A DNA stretch of 32,442 bases from positions 1 through 32,442 of the forward strand of contig JAISRN010000071.1 of assembly GCA_031273605.1 (NCBI GenBank), in the 5' to 3' direction. A model generated the notes under the pieces. The model searched no databases, was not told the DNA's origin, and saw nothing but the letters and a program-made list of their open reading frames with translations. This DNA is from Spirochaetales bacterium. Lineage in GTDB: Bacteria; Spirochaetota; Spirochaetia; UBA9216. Of the stretch, positions 27,703 to 32,442 are shown piece after piece; the stretch's first letter is position 1; each line of letters begins with the position of its first letter. Position numbers and translations under genes: made by a program.

Positions 27703-28721
27703 AAGGGGTTTTTTTCTTTCTCTTTGCCGCCGCCGGGTTAAGCCTTTCCGGGCTGGAGATAGCCGAAGGCAGCCTCAAACTGGTTCTCCACGAAAGGCAG
27801 GGGGCCTTTAGCCTTTTTGTTCTGGATTCCGAAGGGGAGGAGCGGGCCTGGCTGGATTCCCGGGACCCTTCCAGCACTTTTTTTACCCTCCTTCTGAACG
27901 ACCGGATCTACCGTCCCGCCGCAGACTTAGCCTTTGTCCGGTGGATCCAAATTATTCCCGGAGGGGCGGAATTCCAGTGGCGCCACCCCCAGGCCGAGGT
28001 GTCCCTGGCCTTTGAATTCCTGGGCTCCGCTCCGGACCGGGGGGCCGACGGATGCCGCTTAACCCTCAAGGTAACAAACTCCCTTTCCCGCCCCCTTTCG
28101 GCGGAACTGCGGTTTCTTCTGGATACCCGGCTGGGGGAGGATTCCGGGTTTCCCTTTGTTCTCCCAGGCACAGGCCCCTTAAATCACGAGTTGGAAATTA
28201 CCCGGGACCTTCCTGAATTTTTTTCCTCCGGCCCCCCGGAGGCCCCGGGGAGTCTCATCGTCCGCCTGGAAGGGCCGGAACCGGCACGGCTCGTCATGGC
28301 CAACTGGAAGCGCCTTGCCGAAACTCCCTGGCGTTTTTCCGTCCGTCCCCGGCGTAATTTTAGCTACCCCCCTTACTCCCGGAACGACGGGGCGGCGGCC
28401 CTCTATTACGACCTGAGCCCCCTGGGGGCCGGGGAAACCGCCCAGGTTAGTTTTATCCTGGGGGGCGCCGGTTTTGGGGAGGCCTACGACCCGGCGGCCT
28501 TTGTCCCCCCCGCCCCTTTGGAAGCGTCGGCCCTCGACCGGAGCGAGATTGCCGAAAGAATGCGCCGGGACCTGGCCCTGGTGGATCAATTACTGGCCGA
28601 ACTGGACGTTCTTTTGACGGGGGAAGAGGAACCTGAGCCGGGAAGGGTGGAATTCCTGCGTCAAAACATAGAAGATCTTTACCAAAGAATTCTTGGCTAC
28701 CAGCGGGCCCTTTCCCTCTAG
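27699..28721 (+). CDS. Secreted protein of unknown function
   Basis: The 340-residue product has a signal peptide (hydrophobic residues 3-18). The body is beta-rich (about 20-265) with alternating hydrophobic positions, ending in FILGGAGF. A Pro/Ala spacer and a C-terminal helical segment (about 280-338), probably a short coiled coil, follow. I do not recognise the family. The ATG overlaps the upstream TPR gene stop (ATGA), and the next TPR gene begins 21 bases after the stop. The three genes are probably co-expressed and may build one envelope structure. Confidence 0.7.
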   Translation: MKGVFFFLFAAAGLSLSGLEIAEGSLKLVLHERQGAFSLFVLDSEGEERAWLDSRDPSSTFFTLLLNDRIYRPAADLAFVRWIQIIPGGAEFQWRHPQAEVSLAFEFLGSAPDRGADGCRLTLKVTNSLSRPLSAELRFLLDTRLGEDSGFPFVLPGTGPLNHELEITRDLPEFFSSGPPEAPGSLIVRLEGPEPARLVMANWKRLAETPWRFSVRPRRNFSYPPYSRNDGAAALYYDLSPLGAGETAQVSFILGGAGFGEAYDPAAFVPPAPLEASALDRSEIAERMRRDLALVDQLLAELDVLLTGEEEPEPGRVEFLRQNIEDLYQRILGYQRALSL

Positions 28722-28742
28722 GAAGCCGGGTTTCCGGACATT

Positions 28743-29828
28743 ATGGCAGGAAGTTTTAAAAAAGCCCTTTCCTTTTTCCACAAAGGAAATTACTCCGAAG
28801 TTATCCGCATCCTGGAACCCCAGATCTTCCGCTTCCGGGAAAGCGGGGATTTTTATTATCTCCTGGGGGTTTCCTGCCTTTTTCAGGGGGACATCGGAGC
28901 CGCCTATACCTACCTGAGGAGGGCGGGGGACATCAAGCCCCAGGATACTTCGGTTCTTCTCTGCCTGGCCATGGTTCATCTTCACCGCCAGGAGAATCCC
29001 GAGGCCCTGGACTGCTGGCTAAAGGTTTTAGAGATCGATCCCAAGAACCGCCGGGCCCAGCGGGGGCTTAATTTTTTAAAAAATTCCCCCCCCCGGGAGG
29101 TGATCAACGATTACCTGGAAGAAGGAAAACTCCGCCGGCTTCTGCCCCTGGGCAGGGGGAGGCCCAAACTCAAGGCCCGGTTCCTCTGGTTCCTGGGCAT
29201 CCCGGCGCTGCTCTTGATCCTGATTCCCCTGGGAATCTCCCATGTTCCCCGGCTTTTGGCCTCCCTTTCCGGGGAGAGTTCCCGGGAGGATTACGAAAGG
29301 ATTCGCCTTTCCGATTTTGACATCCCCTTTGAAACCGGGGGCAGTTTTCAACTGATCCTCACCCAGGGCGAACTGGAAAGGGCCCTCAACGACCTGAACC
29401 GTTACCTCGTTGCCTACCGGGACAACCGGGCCATGGCGGAGATTAACCGCATCCTGCTGTCCAACGCCCACGGGGACATCAAAAACAAGGTCCGGCTTCT
29501 GGAAAGCCACATTAGGGAACCCAATTTTGCCGGCTTTCGGGACAACTACACCTACCAGGAAATACAGGAAAACCCTCCCTTGTACCGGGGCTGTTTCGTG
29601 GCCTGGAAGGGGAGGGGGGTAAACATAGCCGTCGGGGAGGATAACATTACCTTTGATTTTTTAGTGGATTACCAGGACCGGCGGACCCTTTCGGGGATCG
29701 TGCCGGTGGTCCTGGAATTTGCCGCCGAGGTAAGCCCGGATTTCCCTATGGAGCTCCTGGCCGAGGTTATTCCCACTGCGGGGGGGTTCCGGCTCCGGGG
29801 GGTGTCCTTTCACCGCCTCCGGGGATAG
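28743..29828 (+). CDS. TPR protein with central transmembrane helix
   Basis: The 361-residue protein has no signal peptide. TPR units lie at about 5-110 (SFFHKGNYSEVIRILEPQI, YLLGVSCLFQGDIGAAYTYL, VLLCLAMVHLHRQENPEAL). One strong membrane helix follows a basic stretch (about 146-168). The last ~190 residues are presumably periplasmic, of an unknown alpha/beta family with a beta-rich end (about 290-358). The TPR part should therefore face the cytoplasm. A C9 run at 29086-29094 is in frame in this sequence. No strong ribosome-binding site precedes the ATG, although AGGAAG occurs about 18 bases upstream. It is last in the rpe gene series. Confidence 0.75.
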   Translation: MAGSFKKALSFFHKGNYSEVIRILEPQIFRFRESGDFYYLLGVSCLFQGDIGAAYTYLRRAGDIKPQDTSVLLCLAMVHLHRQENPEALDCWLKVLEIDPKNRRAQRGLNFLKNSPPREVINDYLEEGKLRRLLPLGRGRPKLKARFLWFLGIPALLLILIPLGISHVPRLLASLSGESSREDYERIRLSDFDIPFETGGSFQLILTQGELERALNDLNRYLVAYRDNRAMAEINRILLSNAHGDIKNKVRLLESHIREPNFAGFRDNYTYQEIQENPPLYRGCFVAWKGRGVNIAVGEDNITFDFLVDYQDRRTLSGIVPVVLEFAAEVSPDFPMELLAEVIPTAGGFRLRGVSFHRLRG

Positions 29829-29842
29829 GCCCGGCCTATTCC
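29821..29842 (+). terminator. Hairpin overlapping the stop of the TPR/membrane gene
   Basis: GGGATAGG (29822-29829) pairs with CCTATTCC (29835-29842), including one G-T pair, around the loop CCCGG. It could end the rpe gene series. No good T run follows, so it is only a candidate. A second hairpin, TAACCAC (29859-29865) with GTGGTTA (29878-29884), lies just downstream. Confidence 0.4.
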
Positions 29843-29895
29843 TCTTGCCACTAACCACTAACCACTTTTTCCCTCGGGTGGTTATCCTAAATTGA

Positions 29896-29910
29896 GAATT
29901 GCTGCAATTC
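29896..29910. promoter_or_regulatory. Perfect inverted repeat upstream of the lipoprotein promoter
   Basis: GAATTGC (29896-29902), one central T, then GCAATTC (29904-29910). The symmetry and the position 13 bases ahead of the putative -35 box would suit a regulator-binding site. No regulator is known from this window. Confidence 0.35.
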
Positions 29911-29922
29911 CCCGACGGGGAC

Positions 29923-29951
29923 TTGAGGATTCCCCCCCGGCATGGTAAAAT
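29923..29951 (+). promoter_or_regulatory. Putative promoter of the phase-variable lipoprotein gene
   Basis: TTGAGG (29923-29928, four of six) and TAAAAT (29946-29951, five of six) are separated by 17 bases. The spacer contains a run of seven C (29932-29938). Transcription would begin near 29958, giving a leader of about 76 bases. Confidence 0.5.
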
Positions 29952-29961
29952 GACCCTAAAA

Positions 29962-30022
29962 TTCCCGGCAGGAAGTACAGATTCCTGCCGCCCTTCGGCT
30001 TTGGCGGGGGGTAAACCGGGAA
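29962..30022 (+). promoter_or_regulatory. Structured leader ahead of the lipoprotein gene
   Basis: CGGCAGGAA (29966-29974) pairs with TTCCTGCCG (29982-29990), a perfect nine-base-pair hairpin with a seven-base loop. Alternatively TTCCCGG (29962-29968) can pair with CCGGGAA (30016-30022), which would cover part of the AAAGGA ribosome-binding site at 30021-30026. The two pairings share bases 29966-29968 and exclude each other, so a switch is possible but unproven. Confidence 0.35.
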
Positions 30023-30033
30023 AGGATTAAAAA

Positions 30034-32442
30034 ATGAAAAATTTGCGGAACACCCTTGCCCTTGGCGCTGATAAATCAGTCCCGTTTACCCCCCCCCCCC
30101 CCCCCGATAGGAATACTAAGATATAAACCCCTCCGGGCCTTCGCTTGTTTTGTTCCCTCCTTCAGCCTGATAAGCCTTATCGTCCTCGTGTTGGCGCTGG
30201 CCTCCTGCCCCAGCCCGACCGGCGGCGGGGAGGAAACTCCACATATTGTTTCTGTCGGAGATATACAAATAGTAACTAATGGATTTCCGGAGGGTTATAC
30301 CGGTATACCGCAAGTAACGATAAATGGTACCAGTTTGAATGTGAGTATGTTGAACGGAGTAATTATCTTAAGATTTCCCGCTTCTTTGCAGAAACACACT
30401 TCCGAAGGCATTATCGAGATCAAAATTTCTAAGACTTTGATGCAGAGCATGGTTAGCAATGGAGCAATTCCGGGTCTAAAATTTGAGCAAGGCATAGACA
30501 GTAATGATGAGATTAGCGAACAGGATGCTGAAACAATTAGACAGCGTATTGTGGATGCTATAAAGTCTATTACTATCGCTTATACTGCGACTGCAGAATA
30601 TTCTAATGAAACGACTGGTCCTATCAGCGATAGCGGAACCATTGGGGTATTAGGAACCTTTGCGCTGCCTAGTATTGATTATAGCGCAATGACAGTAAAA
30701 AATTCTGATTATACGACAAATGAGCAAAATCCTACCCCTACGCAGGATGTTACGTTGTGGGGACTCACCGCCACGTTCACCAAAACGAGCGAAACTACAG
30801 TGACTTTGGATATACCTTGGACTGGCTCTGTTAGTGGCGATTTGTCCGATATAGCTACCTACGCCACCAGCTATGTAACTGGGAAAAGTATTACCGTCAC
30901 ATTTACCAAAACTGGCGGAAACGCAGGCAACGACAGGGTCAGTTTCGGCAAGATAGCCGAATTGAAATCGGCTCTTGCCGGTGCGGCTTCTGTCAGTATG
31001 CAATCGTCCACCGAGTCCGGCAAGGAGGTCGCTCCGCTGTTCAACGGGGATGATATGTATGGCGATCCGTATGAAAATGCTGCTTATTTATATAATAAAG
31101 ATAGGGTGTTTTATTTATATAACAATGGTGATGAAATTTTTGAAGGGTATGAAGTACGATATGGGGCTAATAAGAATAACGCACATATTTATGTCAAAAC
31201 TGGCCATAGTATAATTGTAGACAAGCTAAGATTTTTTAAGACTTCAGACAGTTCTAAATTGTCTACTAAAGGTTTTGGTCTTGAGCTTCAGAGCGGTGCA
31301 ACTATTTCTTTTGTCTCAAATCCTAGTATTTCTCTAGATTTAATTGGAGATAGTACTGTACAAGCTATTACACCAGCGGATCTTGCTAGCGCATTGTGTT
31401 ATATAGGGTTAGATTATACTAGTTATATCTCAGGTTCTTCTAGTTCTTCATCTACTCCAACAGCTCCATTATTTACTATAAATGCTGGTAAATTATTGAA
31501 TGATTATTCTAGCAGTTTAATAGATGTAAATATTGCTTCATCTTTAAACGCTCTGAAGTTCCTCGAGAAACATGCGGATGCTAGCAAGTTAGGTAATCTT
31601 GCTCTTTCTGTTACTACTCCACATCTCATTCTCCAAAAATCCAACCCCTACACCGGAAATACCGCTCCTGCCGCCAATCAGGTGAGCGGCAACCTCGCCG
31701 TCTGGCTCGGTAACAAGGGCGTCGCACTTAGGGAGGTCTATCTGACCAATCCAAACTTGTATACTTCCGCCACTTCAGGGGGCACACTAAGGAATGTTGT
31801 ATTAGAGGGAAATAATTGGAAAAATATTACTGTTGCTGAGGCTCATGGCGTTATTGTATCGGTAAATACTCCGGTTGCAGCTCTCAATAATCCCAACAAC
31901 TCCAACCTCTGGTACGTCGTCCAGGGCGGGAATCCTTCTACGCAGGTGCAAATCAATGCCAAGGTTCTTGAACTTGGTTATAGTCATCCCTATGCAAACT
32001 TGGCACCGGTCGGAGGATCTATCACGCTGGATGGCCTTATAACTCCGACTAGTGATAGAACTGGATTGAGTAGTAATTTTTCGGCCACTAAGCATTATTA
32101 CACCGGTTCCCCTAACAGCGCTCGTCCCACGATAACATGGCAGCAGTATGCCGCGACAGTAGCGGGGGGTGGTACGCCCACCTTCGCCTTCGCTCCTATG
32201 GATAATTCAATCCGTCTGGCCGAAGGGAAAACCGATGCAAAGGATAACGATTACTTGCGCATGCTTGCGAACATTCCGACGCACGAGCTGGCCGATGCCG
32301 GCCGTACCGCATTGGAAAGCTTCCTGGGTTCCGTCTATGCGTCGTTTGAAAACGGCACGATGACTTCGGCCGACCGCCGTCTGGCCAACCAAATTATGGC
32401 CAGCATCTCCAAAGCGAATGGATTCAATCCGAGAAATGTACG
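30034..32442 (+). CDS. Large phase-variable lipoprotein, frame closed at 17 C; 3' end beyond window
   Basis: ATG at 30034 has AAAGGA seven bases upstream. Translation runs 24 codons through a C17 run (30089-30105), then meets TAA at 30124-30126, giving a 30-residue peptide. The frame one position away is open from 30038 to the window edge, about 800 codons. It encodes a signal peptide (LISLIVLVLALASC, lipid Cys codon at 30206-30208) and a long Ser/Thr/Asn/Gly-rich, beta-style protein. That frame has no ATG or suitable GTG before its signal peptide, so the upstream ATG must be its start, joined when the run is 16 or 19 C. Later stretches include SSSSSTPTAP (coded near 31440) and repeated Asn/Pro/Ser words. 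A surface-exposed lipoprotein is likely; the family is not recognised. Base composition is patchy, very AT-rich in parts, unlike all neighbours. Confidence 0.72.
30089..30105 (+). repeat. Homopolymer run of 17 C inside a start region (phase-variation switch)
   Basis: Seventeen consecutive C residues sit 55 bases after a well-formed start codon and before the signal-peptide coding sequence. The next-longest homopolymers I noticed are nine bases (11741, 21550 and 29086). With 17 or 18 C the frame meets a stop within ten codons of the run; 16 or 19 C joins it to the long downstream frame. Confidence 0.85.

Noticed and set aside
30116-32095. Minus-strand open frames inside the lipoprotein gene
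   Set aside because: Short, without start signals, and antisense to a single ~800-codon open frame with a signal peptide.

Overview
The window looks like a piece of spirochaete chromosome, most likely a Treponema-type lineage such as the termite-gut treponemes (inference). The evidence is the gene order rimP-nusA-infB-rbfA-truB-ribF-rpsO-pnp-dut, followed by two LptF/G-type permeases, tgt and murJ, which resembles what I recall from T. pallidum. A very long GreA with a TPR extension, several secreted or membrane TPR proteins and spirochaete-style lipoproteins point the same way. No rRNA, tRNA, CRISPR array or transposase was seen.

Left edge (1-2249, minus): the first ~749 codons of an SNF2-type helicase of the sort found in DISARM-like and other methylase-linked anti-phage loci. 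It runs off the window. Next (2458-3909, plus) is a lipoprotein-like FAD-dependent reductase with its own near-consensus promoter.

Centre (4077-20173, plus): one long, tightly packed housekeeping operon. A strong promoter is followed about 25 bases later by a textbook intrinsic terminator, ahead of rimP-nusA. This is the layout expected if NusA controls its own synthesis. The genes cover ribosome maturation and translation (rimP, infB, rbfA, truB, rpsO), transcription and RNA decay (nusA, pnp), flavin and nucleotide metabolism (ribF, dut), envelope lipid export (LptF/G-like pair, murJ), tRNA queuosine (tgt) and an exported HEAT-repeat protein. Most junctions overlap or lie within a few bases, suggesting translational coupling. 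NusA ends in an unusual zinc ribbon, and RibF seems to lack a recognisable riboflavin kinase signature.

Right centre: a minus-strand operon (25796 to 20200) encodes a TPR protein, the TPR-SH3-GreA fusion and an exported von Willebrand A protein with an in-frame 24-bp tandem repeat. It is driven by a TTGACT-16-TATAAT promoter. Back to back with it, rpe starts so close to its own consensus promoter that its mRNA should be essentially leaderless. Three envelope-type genes of unknown function (two TPR, one hypothetical) follow rpe.

Right edge (about 29920-32442, plus): a large lipoprotein gene cut by the window end. A run of 17 C lies between its start codon and its signal peptide. With 17 C the frame is closed after 30 codons; 16 or 19 C would open it for at least 770 more codons. 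This fits a phase-variable (on/off) surface lipoprotein, and its coding sequence is a strong mosaic of AT-rich and GC-rich blocks. I regard it as the most interesting element in the window.
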